Assembly: GCA_951813625.1 (NCBI GenBank)
Contig: CATOTS010000017.1
Coordinates: 1-64,000, forward strand
Reading direction: 5' to 3'
DNA length: 64,000 nucleotides
Source: an uncultured Caldilineaceae bacterium
GTDB lineage: Bacteria; Chloroflexota; Anaerolineae; Caldilineales; Caldilineaceae
The notes beneath the pieces were generated by a model. It saw only the letters and a program-made list of their open reading frames with translations. It ran no database searches and was not told where the DNA came from. Position 1 is the first letter of the stretch; each line of letters starts with the position of its first letter. A program made the translations under genes and the position numbers. Positions 53,585-61,846 of this stretch are shown here, in pieces.

Positions 53585-54180
53585 CAACCTAGAGGTACAA
53601 ATTCCTATACGTCGCGTAGCAATGGAGTCATGGCCAGGCCACGGTCCACCCTCCGGCAGATGGGAGGAATACGCTTTCCCGTATCCTTTTGGACGGTCGG
53701 GCCTGCGGCCCTCCCTTGTGCGGGGGGACTCCCCCCGCAACGCCCCCCTGACACCTCTCCACGCACGCCTCGCCGTGCTCGAAACATGACGCCCGTCACC
53801 GCCCACAGTCCCCCGCCCCCGGCAGTTCCTGCCCCCTACCCCCTATCCCCTGACCCCTGCAGTTTGACGTTCGGGCCTGCGGCCCTCCCTTGTGCGGGGG
53901 GACTCCCCCCGCAACGCCCCCCTGACACCACTCCACCCCCGCCGCGCCGTGCTCGAAACATGGCGCCCGCAACCGCCCACAGTCCCCCGCCCCCGGCAGT
54001 CCCTGACCCCTATCCCCTGACCCCTGCAGTTTGACGTTCGGGCCTGCGGCCCTCCCTTGTGCGGGGGGACTCCCCCCGCAACGCCCCCCTGATGTTCTCC
54101 CCCCGCCGGTCTTGGGGCCAATGCGGCCCTGTGCCGCCTGCGGCCCGCCGCGCAGCCCCTCTCTCCCCGCGAGCCAACCC
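53585..54180. repeat. Modular repeat B3 (inverted): R-core-spacer-core-spacer-core-L (three cores)
   Basis: Reverse-orientation copy with cores at 53691-53749, 53865-53923 and 54032-54090, separated by spacers of 115 and 108 bp. The spacers are homologous to each other and, inverted, to the B2 spacer. The right module (about 53585-53690) and left module (about 54091-54180) match those of B1 and B2. In these cores the small-hairpin loop reads TGC; the last two cores also differ at three bases at the 5' end (TGACGTTC). Core-to-core distances are 174 and 167 bp. Confidence 0.85.
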
Positions 54181-54230
54181 GCGCCCGCCTGGCATAGCCG
54201 CCAACCGGCCCCTAGCCACCGGCCCCTGAA

Positions 54231-54541
54231 GTGACGAAATTCCCCTTTCCGGGCAAGAACCCCGGAAACGTGCTATGCTGCCATCACACAACTGAACGCA
54301 GCGCCCGCGCATACCCATCCCGAGAAATTTTCAGGCCGCCGCCCATGCCGACGCCGGATATACACAGATCTATGTCCTGTCACGAAGAGTCCGCCGCACC
54401 CTCCAAAACGGGCCAGCTGTCCTGCCACTGCGACCTCATTTGCACAGTCAACGGGCGCAAATGCACCAAAAAGGTTCATAAAACGACAACATCCCTCTCC
54501 TGTCACAAGATTCAGCCAACACATCCTGTCACGAGAGCCCG
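54231..54541. other. Non-coding stretch with short CCTGTCACRAGA-like repeats
   Basis: No gene is supported. Three near-copies occur in the same orientation: CCTGTCACGAAGAG (54376-54389), CCTGTCACAAGA (54499-54510) and CCTGTCACGAGAG (54525-54537). The last lies next to the IS66 insertion point. They could be protein-binding iterons or chance; spacing is irregular. Confidence 0.4.
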
Positions 54542-54549
54542 AAAAATTT

Positions 54550-56087
54550 GTAACTACTAAGCCATTTCTCTTGGATGTAGTAGAGTAAATGGTATGAGTG
54601 ATTGCATAAGACTAAGTCGTGAGCAAATAGAGCAGCTATATCAAGAGAGCCTTGCGTTGATCGAGGCGTTGCGTCAGCAGGTGGCTGGGCAACAGGCATT
54701 GATCCAGGGACTGCAGGAACAGATAGCTGCCCAGCAGGCGTTGATTCAGAAGTTGCAGGATCAACTGACGAAAGACAGTCACAATAGCGGCAAGCCGCCG
54801 AGCAGCGATGGGCTGAAGAAAGGCAGACGCAAGAGTTTGCGCAAGTCTGGCCAGCGGCCGCGTGGTGGACAACGCGGGCACAAAGGGCGCACCTTGATGC
54901 AGGTGGCGGAGCCGGAGTATGTCGTCGTGCATGGGCTGACGGGTTGCCCGCACTGCCAGACAGAGCTGACCGACGTAGCGGTTCAGGGGCATATGAAACG
55001 GCAGGTATTCGATGTCCCACCGGCCAGCATCGAAGTGACAGAGCATCAGGCGGAGGTGAAGCAGTGTCCTGGCTGTGGAACGTGCGTGAAGGGCGCGTTT
55101 CCCGCCCACGTGACCCAACCCACCCAGTATGGTCCCCGTCTGAAAGCACTCGCTTGCTACCTGTACAGTCAACAGTTCATCCCCTTGGCGCGCATCAGAG
55201 AGTTGCTGACTGCGCTCTACGGTCATGCGCCTTCGGAGCCGGTCGTTCTCGCCGCCGCCACCAACTTGCCAGCCGCACGCACGCAAGCCTGGAACAGATT
55301 CGCCAACAACTGGTCGCTGCTCCTGTCGTCCATTTCGACGAGAGTGGCTTGCGTGTCGATGGTTGCTTGCAATGGTTGCACGTGGCCAGCACAGAGAAGC
55401 TGACCCACTACCACGTCCACGACAAACGGGGGCATGTCGCTATGCAAGGCGGAGGCATCCTGCCCCACTTCAAGGGCGTTGCTCTGCATGACCACTGGCG
55501 CTCCTACCTCAAGTTTACCGACTGTCAGCATAGTTTCTGCAATGTCCATCATCTGCGCGAACTGCGCTTTGTGGCCGAGCAATACGAGCAAGCATGGGCG
55601 GCAAAGATGGAACGTTTGTTGTTGGACATCAAAGCCGAAGTCGCATCGACTTCAGCACTGCATTCTGCCTTGCCACCAGACCGCTTGGCCGACTACGCGA
55701 CACAGTACGATGCGCTCATTGACCAAGGCTTTGCCGCCAACCCCTGCGCAGCAAAGACCAAACCCAGACCGGTCGGCCGACCCAAACAGTCGCCGCCCAA
55801 AAACCTGCTCGACCGCTTACACAAACATAAGGCCGGCGTCTTAGCCTTCATGTATGACTTCCGCATCCCCTTCGACAACAACCTCGCCGAACGCGACGTG
55901 CGCATGATTAAGGTCCAACAGAAAGTCTCCGGCTGCTTCCGTACGCCAGACGGTGCTCATCTCTTCTGTGCAATACGTTCCTATATCTCTACAGCTCGTA
56001 AACATGGCCTCAACGCCATTGATGCCATCTACAACGCCTTTCTTGACCAACCCTTTATCCCTCACACCTCTCAGGCTTAGTAGTTAC
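54550..56087 (+). mobile_element. IS66-family insertion sequence (tnpC only), complete with 8-bp target duplication
   Basis: A 1538-bp element with perfect 14-bp terminal inverted repeats GTAACTACTAAGCC (54550-54563 and 56074-56087). GTAA ends are typical of IS66. Both flanks carry the direct repeat AAAAATTT (54542-54549 and 56088-56095), the 8-bp target duplication expected for IS66. It encodes a single transposase and no TnpA/TnpB, as in the ISBst12 subgroup. Identical ends and an intact duplication indicate recent insertion. Confidence 0.93.
54594..56080 (+). pseudogene. tnpC: IS66-family transposase TnpC, one frameshift
   Basis: A single transposase of about 495 residues when corrected. 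The N-terminal coiled coil (residues ~10-60, rich in QQ) is followed by the GKPPSSDGLKK motif, a zinc-binding segment with CPHCQTELTD and CPGCGTCV, then the DDE core (HFDESGLRVDGCLQWLHVAS; LHDHWRSYLKF) and NNLAERDVRMIKVQQKVSG with the final Glu. The frame changes near 55268, where TTGCCAGCC should probably be TTGGCCAGCC. Either a sequencing error or an inactivating deletion. Its stop lies inside the right terminal repeat. Confidence 0.88.
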
Positions 56088-56102
56088 AAAAATTTTATTA
56101 AT

Positions 56103-56150
56103 ATCAGGCCATTCAGGACAAATCAGGCCATTCAGGACAAATCAGGCCAT
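56103..56150. repeat. 19-bp tandem repeat beside IS66
   Basis: ATCAGGCCATTCAGGACAA occurs at 56103-56121 and 56122-56140 and is followed by a partial third copy (56141-56150). It begins eight bases after the target duplication. No gene overlaps it. Confidence 0.85.
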
Positions 56151-56518
56151 CCGATACCCTTTTGATACCCTACCTTTCCCCGAATCGGCGCCTGCTTTGG
56201 AAAAAAACCGGTCGCCGTCCGGGCCAAATGTGGACCATACCCAGGGCAATTGCCTCTAAATTGGGTTAAAGCATCGAAATGATGCCGCACTCTCACTCCG
56301 GTCGGGTACAGAGGCCCAAAAACTGTAGAATTTGGTGGCTCCCAGGACTAGAAGCTGACTGAATTTGACGACAGACAGCCCTTGTTGTGGCGGATTCACG
56401 CTACTGTTTGGCAGACTGACAGCGATTCCCACTCATATTCACATTTTCTTGTTCGAAATCCCGGCGGAATTGGTCTGCAAATCTAGATGCGATTGACCTG
56501 CTCGAAGTTGCCGGACAC

Positions 56519-56547
56519 TTGACATTTTCTTCAGCGAACGGTATACT
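56519..56547 (+). promoter_or_regulatory. Strong sigma70-type promoter of gatCA
   Basis: TTGACA at 56519-56524 and TATACT at 56542-56547, separated by exactly 17 bases. Transcription would begin near 56554, about 228 bp before gatC. It is the best promoter seen in the window. The 56151-56518 stretch before it holds no gene. Confidence 0.75.
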
Positions 56548-56554
56548 TTCCGCA

Positions 56555-56644
56555 ATGAAAATGGATTCTTCCAGGCAGACAGACCACTCAAAGAGATTAG
56601 CTACCTGTGCAGCAGCTTACGCAGCAACACGCGTGCTGCGGTAG
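56555..56644 (+). CDS. Possible leader peptide in the gatCA leader (leaderless start)
   Basis: A 29-codon frame begins with ATG at the predicted +1 and ends with TAG at 56642-56644, inside the 3' arm of the first hairpin. The end reads CAAAYAATRVLR, alanine-rich. If transcription starts at 56554/56555 the message would be leaderless. Whether it is translated is unknown; the frame is short enough to be chance. Its position over the first hairpin is what one would expect of a translated attenuator leader. Confidence 0.3.
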   Translation: MKMDSSRQTDHSKRLATCAAAYAATRVLR

Positions 56645-56743
56645 CAAGTAGCTTCGGTTACGCTGCGCCGTAGGCACCGAAATGGGGTCACGGCGCAAGG
56701 GAACGCTCGGATACGCCGTGGAATCGCCCCACGGCGTTTTTTT
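56599..56743 (+). ncRNA. Structured gatCA leader, attenuator-like
   Basis: Predicted hairpins in order: GCTACC/GGTAGC with inner GCAGCA/TGCTGC (about 56599-56645), GTAGC-TTCG-GTTAC (about 56648-56661), then GCGCCGT (56665-56671) with ACGGCGC (56690-56696). The latter arm can instead pair with CGCCGTGG (56714-56721), which also forms the terminator with CCACGGCG (56729-56736). Four mutually complementary segments therefore allow alternative terminated and read-through folds. GTGGAATCGC resembles the T-box consensus GTGGNACCGC in all but one base, but the other T-box features were not established. Confidence 0.55.
56714..56743 (+). terminator. Intrinsic terminator in gatCA leader
   Basis: Perfect 8-bp stem CGCCGTGG/CCACGGCG with a 7-base loop, followed by seven T (56737-56743). 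It ends about 39 bp before gatC, so it must be bypassed for gatCA expression. Confidence 0.85.
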
Positions 56744-56781
56744 GTGGCCGCATAGTCCCGACATCCAGCAGAGAGGTCGAT

Positions 56782-57081
56782 GTGAAACTGACGAAGGATG
56801 AAGTCCGCCACGTTGCTGAACTGGCAAGACTGCAATTGACCGAAGCCGAACTGGAGGCGTATGCCGGTCAGTTGGGGCAGATTCTGACCTATGCGCAGCA
56901 GGTCCAGTCGGTGGACACGAGCGACGTGCCCCCAACGCCTCAGGTTCTCCCTCTCACCAATGTGCTGGCGGAGGATGCGCCACAGGCGGGCCTTTCGGTC
57001 GCTCAGGCGGTCGAAAACGCCCCGGATGCAGACGACGGCTACTTTCGTGTGATCGCCGTATTTGATGATGCGGGGAAGTAG
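56782..57081 (+). CDS. gatC: Asp/Glu-tRNA(Asn/Gln) amidotransferase subunit C
   Basis: A 99-residue GatC: MKLTKDEVRHVAELARLQLTE is the family opening and the C-terminus has DDGYFRVIAVFD. It stabilises GatA in the GatCAB complex, which converts misacylated Glu-tRNA(Gln) or Asp-tRNA(Asn) to Gln- or Asn-tRNA. GTG 56782 follows GAGAGG. Directly upstream of gatA; gatB is not in this window. Confidence 0.93.
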   Translation: MKLTKDEVRHVAELARLQLTEAELEAYAGQLGQILTYAQQVQSVDTSDVPPTPQVLPLTNVLAEDAPQAGLSVAQAVENAPDADDGYFRVIAVFDDAGK

Positions 57082-57144
57082 TTGGCGCAGGTTGAGGAAG
57101 GCGGCGGTGCGGTTTCAGTTGGGGTGCGGGGACTGGTAAGCGCA

Positions 57145-58620
57145 ATGTGCGGTCAGAATGCGAAGAAACAGTTGACCTCTTTGGGCGTGGCGGATGCGAG
57201 CGCCGGGCTGGCCGACGGCCGGTTCAGCTCGGTGGAACTGACACAGGCGTTTCTGCGGCGGATCGAGGATGTCGACGGCGCCCTCCACGCCTTTCTGCAC
57301 ACGAAGCCGGCGCAGGCCCTGGAAGCGGCCGCCGATGCCGATCGCTTGCGCGCCGGCGGCGACGGCCGCCCCCTGCTGGGCGTTCCGGTGGCGATCAAAG
57401 ACGTATTGATGACCGAAGGAGTAGAGACGACAGCAGGAAGTCGCATTCTCGAAGGATTTGTGCCGCCCTATACTGCGACCGCGGTCAAAAAGCTGGAGGC
57501 GGCCGGCGCAATCCTACTGGGCAAGACAAACACCGACGAGTTCGCCATGGGGTCGAGCACCGAGAACAGCGGCTACGGCGTGACCAGAAACCCGTGGGAT
57601 GCTGAACGTGTGCCGGGCGGAAGCAGCGGAGGATCGGCGGCAGCGGTGGCTGCGGATGAGGCGCCGGCCGCGCTGGGTAGCGATACCGGCGGAAGCGTGC
57701 GTCAACCGGCAGCCCTATGCGGCGTCGTCGGCCTGAAGCCTTCCTACGGCCGTGTCAGCCGTTACGGCCTGATTGCCTACGGCAGCAGCCTCGATCAGAT
57801 CGGGCCGATCACGAAGACCGTCGTCGACGCCGCGCTGCTGCTGCAGGTAATCGCCGGGGCAGACGCGCACGACAGCACCACCTTGCCTGCCGACGTGCCC
57901 AACTACGCGGCGGCGCTGTCCGGGGAGATCGGGGGCATGCGCATTGGGATTCCGCAAGAGTACTTCGTGCAAGGCATACAGCCGGAAGTTGAGGCCGCGA
58001 TTCGAACCGCGATCGAGCAGTTTGCGACCCTGGGCGCCGAGATCGTGCCGATTCAACTGCCCAGCACGGAGTTGGCGCTTCCGGTCTACTACCTGGTCGT
58101 GACCGCGGAAGCCAGCGCCAATTTGGCGCGCTACGATGGCATACGGTTCGGCCTGAGCGTCGAAGGCGAGACGATTTTCGACCATTTCCGCCAAACGCGC
58201 GGCGCAGGTTTCGGCCCTGAAGTGAAGCGCCGCATCATGCTTGGCACCTACGCCCTGAGTGCAGGCTACTACGACGCCTACTATCTCAAGGCGCAGCAGG
58301 TGCGTACGCTGATCCGGCAGGAATTTGAACAGGCCTTCGCCGAAGTCGACGTCGTCCTTTCGCCGACATCGCCGACAACCGCGTTTCGCATCGGCGAAAA
58401 GGTGGACGACCCGCTCGCGATGATTCTTACCGATATTTTCACAACCACCGCCAATCTGTGCGGTTTGTGCGGAATCAGCATTCCCTGTGGCTTCGATGGC
58501 GAAGGACTACCGATCGGCCTGCAGCTGCTCGGACCTTCGCTGGGCGAAGAGGTCATTCTGCGGGCCGCGTACGCCTATGAGCAGAGCACCGACTGGCATC
58601 TGCGGAGACCGAAGCTGTGA
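57145..58620 (+). CDS. gatA: Asp/Glu-tRNA(Asn/Gln) amidotransferase subunit A
   Basis: Amidase-signature subunit of about 491 residues. The Lys of [12 protein letters not shown], and the two serines in [13 protein letters not shown] and [12 protein letters not shown] form the catalytic Ser-Ser-Lys triad. The N-terminal [20 protein letters not shown] is typical. ATG 57145 gives the usual length; TTG 57082, right after the gatC stop, is in frame and has GGGGA upstream, so the N-terminus is not certain. It liberates ammonia from glutamine (or asparagine) for the amidotransfer. Confidence 0.93.
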   Translation: MCGQNAKKQLTSLGVADASAGLADGRFSSVELTQAFLRRIEDVDGALHAFLHTKPAQALEAAADADRLRAGGDGRPLLGVPVAIKDVLMTEGVETTAGSRILEGFVPPYTATAVKKLEAAGAILLGKTNTDEFAMGSSTENSGYGVTRNPWDAERVPGGSSGGSAAAVAADEAPAALGSDTGGSVRQPAALCGVVGLKPSYGRVSRYGLIAYGSSLDQIGPITKTVVDAALLLQVIAGADAHDSTTLPADVPNYAAALSGEIGGMRIGIPQEYFVQGIQPEVEAAIRTAIEQFATLGAEIVPIQLPSTELALPVYYLVVTAEASANLARYDGIRFGLSVEGETIFDHFRQTRGAGFGPEVKRRIMLGTYALSAGYYDAYYLKAQQVRTLIRQEFEQAFAEVDVVLSPTSPTTAFRIGEKVDDPLAMILTDIFTTTANLCGLCGISIPCGFDGEGLPIGLQLLGPSLGEEVILRAAYAYEQSTDWHLRRPKL

Positions 58621-58836
58621 CTTTCGACTGCCAACTGAACTTGCGGGAATCAATACTTTTCCCCGCGTATAGCAATCGGGCAGCAGCCGGCGCAACCTGC
58701 CGGCAACGGCCCGGTTGAGTCGCCGGCCGTTGTGGATTCGGCAGCATAGGCTTCCTCTCGGATTGAGGGAGGACGGAGCAGAAGGACGACTTGGAAGGTT
58801 TTCCAACCGGCGCAGGCCGGACACGCTTGACAAGAA

Positions 58837-60111
58837 ATGAGTTCAAACCCTATGAGATCCCCAGAACCACTGACTGTCCCCCGGTCAATGACGAACGATG
58901 AAGATGCTGCCGTGACAAGCGGCTTGAGACGCTCGCTGGAGAGCCGCCTCAGCAGCCGCGTTAGGCGGGTGCCCCCTTCCCCCATCCGGCGCTTCTTCGA
59001 CCTTGCCACGACGATGGACAACGTAATTAGCCTCGGCATCGGCGAGCCGGACTACGTGACGCCGCCGCCTATTCTGAACGCGGGGACGCAGAGCCTGCGC
59101 GAAGGCAATACGTCGTATACGTCCAACGCCGGCATGCTGGAACTGCGCGAAGGCGTGGCGCGCAAGCTGACGGAGCTGTACGACGCGCCGGGCTATGACG
59201 CCGAGACGGAAGTACTGATCACAGTGGGCGTCAGCGAGGCGATGTACCTGGCGATGCAGGCGCTTATCGAAGAAGGGGACGAAGTGCTCGTGCCCCAGCC
59301 CTGCTTCGTGTCGTACACGGCAGATGTCATCCTGGCTGGGGGCACGGTCGTGGATATCCCCACCCATGCCGCCGACAATTTTGTGTTGACGCCCGCGCAG
59401 ATCGAGTCAGCGATTACGCCCCGTACAAAGGTGCTCCTGATCGGCTATCCTTGCAATCCGACCGGCGCCGTGATGAACCGCGAAGAGCTTTCCGAGATCG
59501 CACGCGTTGCCCACAAGCATGACCTGGTCGTAATCTCGGATGAGATCTATGACCGGCTGGTCTATGATGATCACGAGCACGTGATGTTCGCCAGTCTGCC
59601 CGGCATGGCTGAGAGAACGATACACCTGGGCGGCATGAGCAAGGACTACGCAATGACGGGCTGGCGCATCGGCTATGCTGCAGGTCCGGCTGAGCTTCTC
59701 GGCGCGATGCGTCGAATACACCAGTACTTGATCATGTCGGCGCCGACCGGCGGACAGGCCGCCGCGCTGCATGCGTTGAGCGACCCCGCCGCGGAAGTTG
59801 CCGTGCAGGAGATGGTCGCCAGCTACGGTGAGCGCCGCAGGTTTCTCGTCGATGGGTTGAACGAGATCGGCCTCGATTGCTTCGAGCCGAAAGGCGCCTT
59901 TTACGCCTTCCCCAGCGTCCGTCGCACAGGCATGGATGAGTTTGAGTTTTCCGAGAGACTTCTGCGCGAAGAAAGGGTGGCGGTGATCCCTGGCAGCGGT
60001 TTCGGCGCCGGGGGCGCGGGCCACGTCCGCTGTGCCTATCCGGTCGAGATGTCGAAGCTGGAGGTCGCCCTGGAGAGAATGTACCGATTCCTGCGGCGCA
60101 TCGGCGTATAG
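58837..60111 (+). CDS. Class I/II pyridoxal-phosphate aminotransferase (aspartate aminotransferase-like)
   Basis: A 424-residue fold-type I aminotransferase. NPTGAVMNREELSEIAR, SDEIYDRLVYD and the PLP lysine motif GGMSKDYAMTGWRIGY (about residue 262) are clear. VTVGVSEAMYLAMQAL (as ITVGVSEAMYLA) and GAFYAFPSVRRTG complete the family signature. An N-terminal extension of ~50 residues is less conserved; ATG 58852 or 58888 are alternatives to 58837. It transfers amino groups to a 2-oxo acid, probably aspartate or alanine. It lies 216 bp after gatA with its own start region. Confidence 0.87.
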   Translation: MSSNPMRSPEPLTVPRSMTNDEDAAVTSGLRRSLESRLSSRVRRVPPSPIRRFFDLATTMDNVISLGIGEPDYVTPPPILNAGTQSLREGNTSYTSNAGMLELREGVARKLTELYDAPGYDAETEVLITVGVSEAMYLAMQALIEEGDEVLVPQPCFVSYTADVILAGGTVVDIPTHAADNFVLTPAQIESAITPRTKVLLIGYPCNPTGAVMNREELSEIARVAHKHDLVVISDEIYDRLVYDDHEHVMFASLPGMAERTIHLGGMSKDYAMTGWRIGYAAGPAELLGAMRRIHQYLIMSAPTGGQAAALHALSDPAAEVAVQEMVASYGERRRFLVDGLNEIGLDCFEPKGAFYAFPSVRRTGMDEFEFSERLLREERVAVIPGSGFGAGGAGHVRCAYPVEMSKLEVALERMYRFLRRIGV

Positions 60112-60156
60112 CCAGTCAGCACACCTGCAATGGCAGTGCTTCTCGTCGCGGCGATG

Positions 60157-61665
60157 CTAGCCGCTGGATTCGGGTGTCGGCAATGGGGTCGAAGAGGGCG
60201 TGGGCGTCGGCGTGCCCGTGGCGGTTTCTGATGGTGTGCCCGTCGGCGTCGGCGTGCCCGTGGTGGTCTCCGAAGGTGTGCCTGTAGGTGTCGGTGTATC
60301 CGTCGGCGTTGGCGAGGGGAACCGCGCGGAAGGCACGAATATCTGCTCGGGCAGCGAGGAGATCGTAAGTGTCATTGCCGCCTGCGCGTCGATACGCCCA
60401 TGACCGAACTTGTCGTCGCGGCCCGTATCGCCCAAGTCGGCCGCGCTCTCCTGGATGATCTCTCCCACTTCCTGAGGCTGCAGACTGGGCGCGACCGAAA
60501 GAATGAGAGCGGCCAGACCTGCGCCGTGCGGTGACGCCAGGCTCGTGCCGTATACTGACCGGTACTCCTCGTGGCTGGGAGGAAACGGGCTGTATACGCT
60601 TACGCCGGGCGCCGCGATGTCCACAAAACTCCCTGCGCTGGAAAACCATGCGTGTCCATCGTCTTTGTCGCTGGCCGCGACCGCGACGACGCCTTCATGG
60701 GCGGCAGGATATGTGAGTGGGTTGCCGTCCTCAAAGAGGTTGCCGGCAGCCGCGAAGATGAGGACATCTTCTTCGACTGCGTAGTTGATGGCGCTCTGCA
60801 TCCCCAACGACGGGCCGAAGCTGATAATGCTTATGTTGACAACATGGGCGCCCTTGTCCGCCACCCAGTAGAGTGCGCAGGTGAGGTTGCTGCTCATGCC
60901 CCGCCCGCGGTTGTCCAGCACTTTCACCGGCAAGATCTTCGCATCCCAGGCCAGCCCGGCAATGCCAAGTTCATTGTTGGCGGCCGCTGCCGCGACGCCT
61001 GCCACCTGCGTCCCGTGACCGTAATCATCGTCCGGTTCGTCGTCTCCATTGACAAAGTCATGTCCATCGACGATCCGGTCGGCAAACTCCGGGTGGTCCA
61101 GATCGGTCCCTGAGTCTATGACGGCAATCGTTACGTCGTTGCCGCCGGCGATCTTCCAAGCGCCTTCAGCTTTGATTTTGGCCAGCGCCCACTGTTTATC
61201 ATAGAGTGGATCGTTGGGCGCGTCTGCATCCCATTCGGACGACGAAAGAGTCCGGTTCTTGGCATAAGCACGGCCCGAGTTGAGGGCCCGTAGGGAAAGC
61301 GGAGCAGAGTTTGCAATCGAGCCGGCGGCAAAAATGAGGTAGTCGGGCTCGGCATATTCTACTGAGGGGTCTAGCGTCAAAGTGGCGGCGGCTTCCAGTT
61401 CGGATCCGGGGCGGACGCGGTAGACGTGGACCGAGGCGCAGCTTACGTCCGACGGCTGCAGATCGAACTCCTCTGCCTTCGCAGGCAGAGACAAGGTGGT
61501 TGCGCCAGGGCGGTATTTGATCAGGATGCGGCCTGAAACGTAGGTCTCTTGCCGCCGGATCAGTCGGGGAGCTTGCGCATCGCCTACACAGGAAGCTGCG
61601 AGAGTGTGGAGCAGAAGGAGTAAAAGGCAGATGAGAACGGAACGGACGCGAGAGTTTTGAACCAT
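60157..61665 (-). CDS. Subtilisin-like (S8) serine protease, exported
   Basis: A 502-residue protease. The N-terminal hydrophobic segment ends near LHTLAASCVGD, with a weak lipobox-like Cys. An inhibitor-like propeptide (SGRILIKYRPGATTLSLPA) precedes the catalytic domain with Asp (TIAVIDSGTDLDHPEF), His (DDDYGHGTQVAGV) and Ser (VYGTSLASPHGAGLA). The C-terminus is a Thr/Pro tail of TPTGTPSET-type repeats, as in surface-anchored or glycosylated linkers. Upstream ATG 61764 gives a non-hydrophobic extension and is rejected. It is convergent with the aminotransferase. Confidence 0.88.
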   Translation of the reverse strand: MVQNSRVRSVLICLLLLLLHTLAASCVGDAQAPRLIRRQETYVSGRILIKYRPGATTLSLPAKAEEFDLQPSDVSCASVHVYRVRPGSELEAAATLTLDPSVEYAEPDYLIFAAGSIANSAPLSLRALNSGRAYAKNRTLSSSEWDADAPNDPLYDKQWALAKIKAEGAWKIAGGNDVTIAVIDSGTDLDHPEFADRIVDGHDFVNGDDEPDDDYGHGTQVAGVAAAAANNELGIAGLAWDAKILPVKVLDNRGRGMSSNLTCALYWVADKGAHVVNISIISFGPSLGMQSAINYAVEEDVLIFAAAGNLFEDGNPLTYPAAHEGVVAVAASDKDDGHAWFSSAGSFVDIAAPGVSVYSPFPPSHEEYRSVYGTSLASPHGAGLAALILSVAPSLQPQEVGEIIQESAADLGDTGRDDKFGHGRIDAQAAMTLTISSLPEQIFVPSARFPSPTPTDTPTPTGTPSETTTGTPTPTGTPSETATGTPTPTPSSTPLPTPESSG

Positions 61666-61846
61666 GAAGCCGCCGCGGGGAGGCGCCGGTACCCTAACGC
61701 CATCCGAATGGGATTTAAGTGAGAAAGATTCCTGTCGAGGACAGAATTTTCGACAGCCCGGCAAAGCTGCCCGGGAACAGAATGATTATATCATATGGTA
61801 AAATCTAAGTTGTAAGAGGGAATCTGCCCGCACAGAAAAGGTTGAT

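Noticed and set aside
53691..54090. Cores with ~110-bp intervals considered as a CRISPR array
   Set aside because: The intervening sequences are homologous to one another and to the B2 spacer, not unique, and are far longer than CRISPR spacers; no cas genes are present.
55240..55268. Programmed frameshift in the IS66 transposase
   Set aside because: No slippery heptamer or downstream structure was seen, and IS66 tnpC is not known to use frameshifting; a missing G in TTGGCC is simpler.
56599..56743. T-box riboswitch in the gatCA leader
   Set aside because: One motif (GTGGAATCGC) is near consensus, but the specifier loop and other T-box elements could not be established, and the TGG is part of the paired antiterminator; kept only as an unclassified attenuator.
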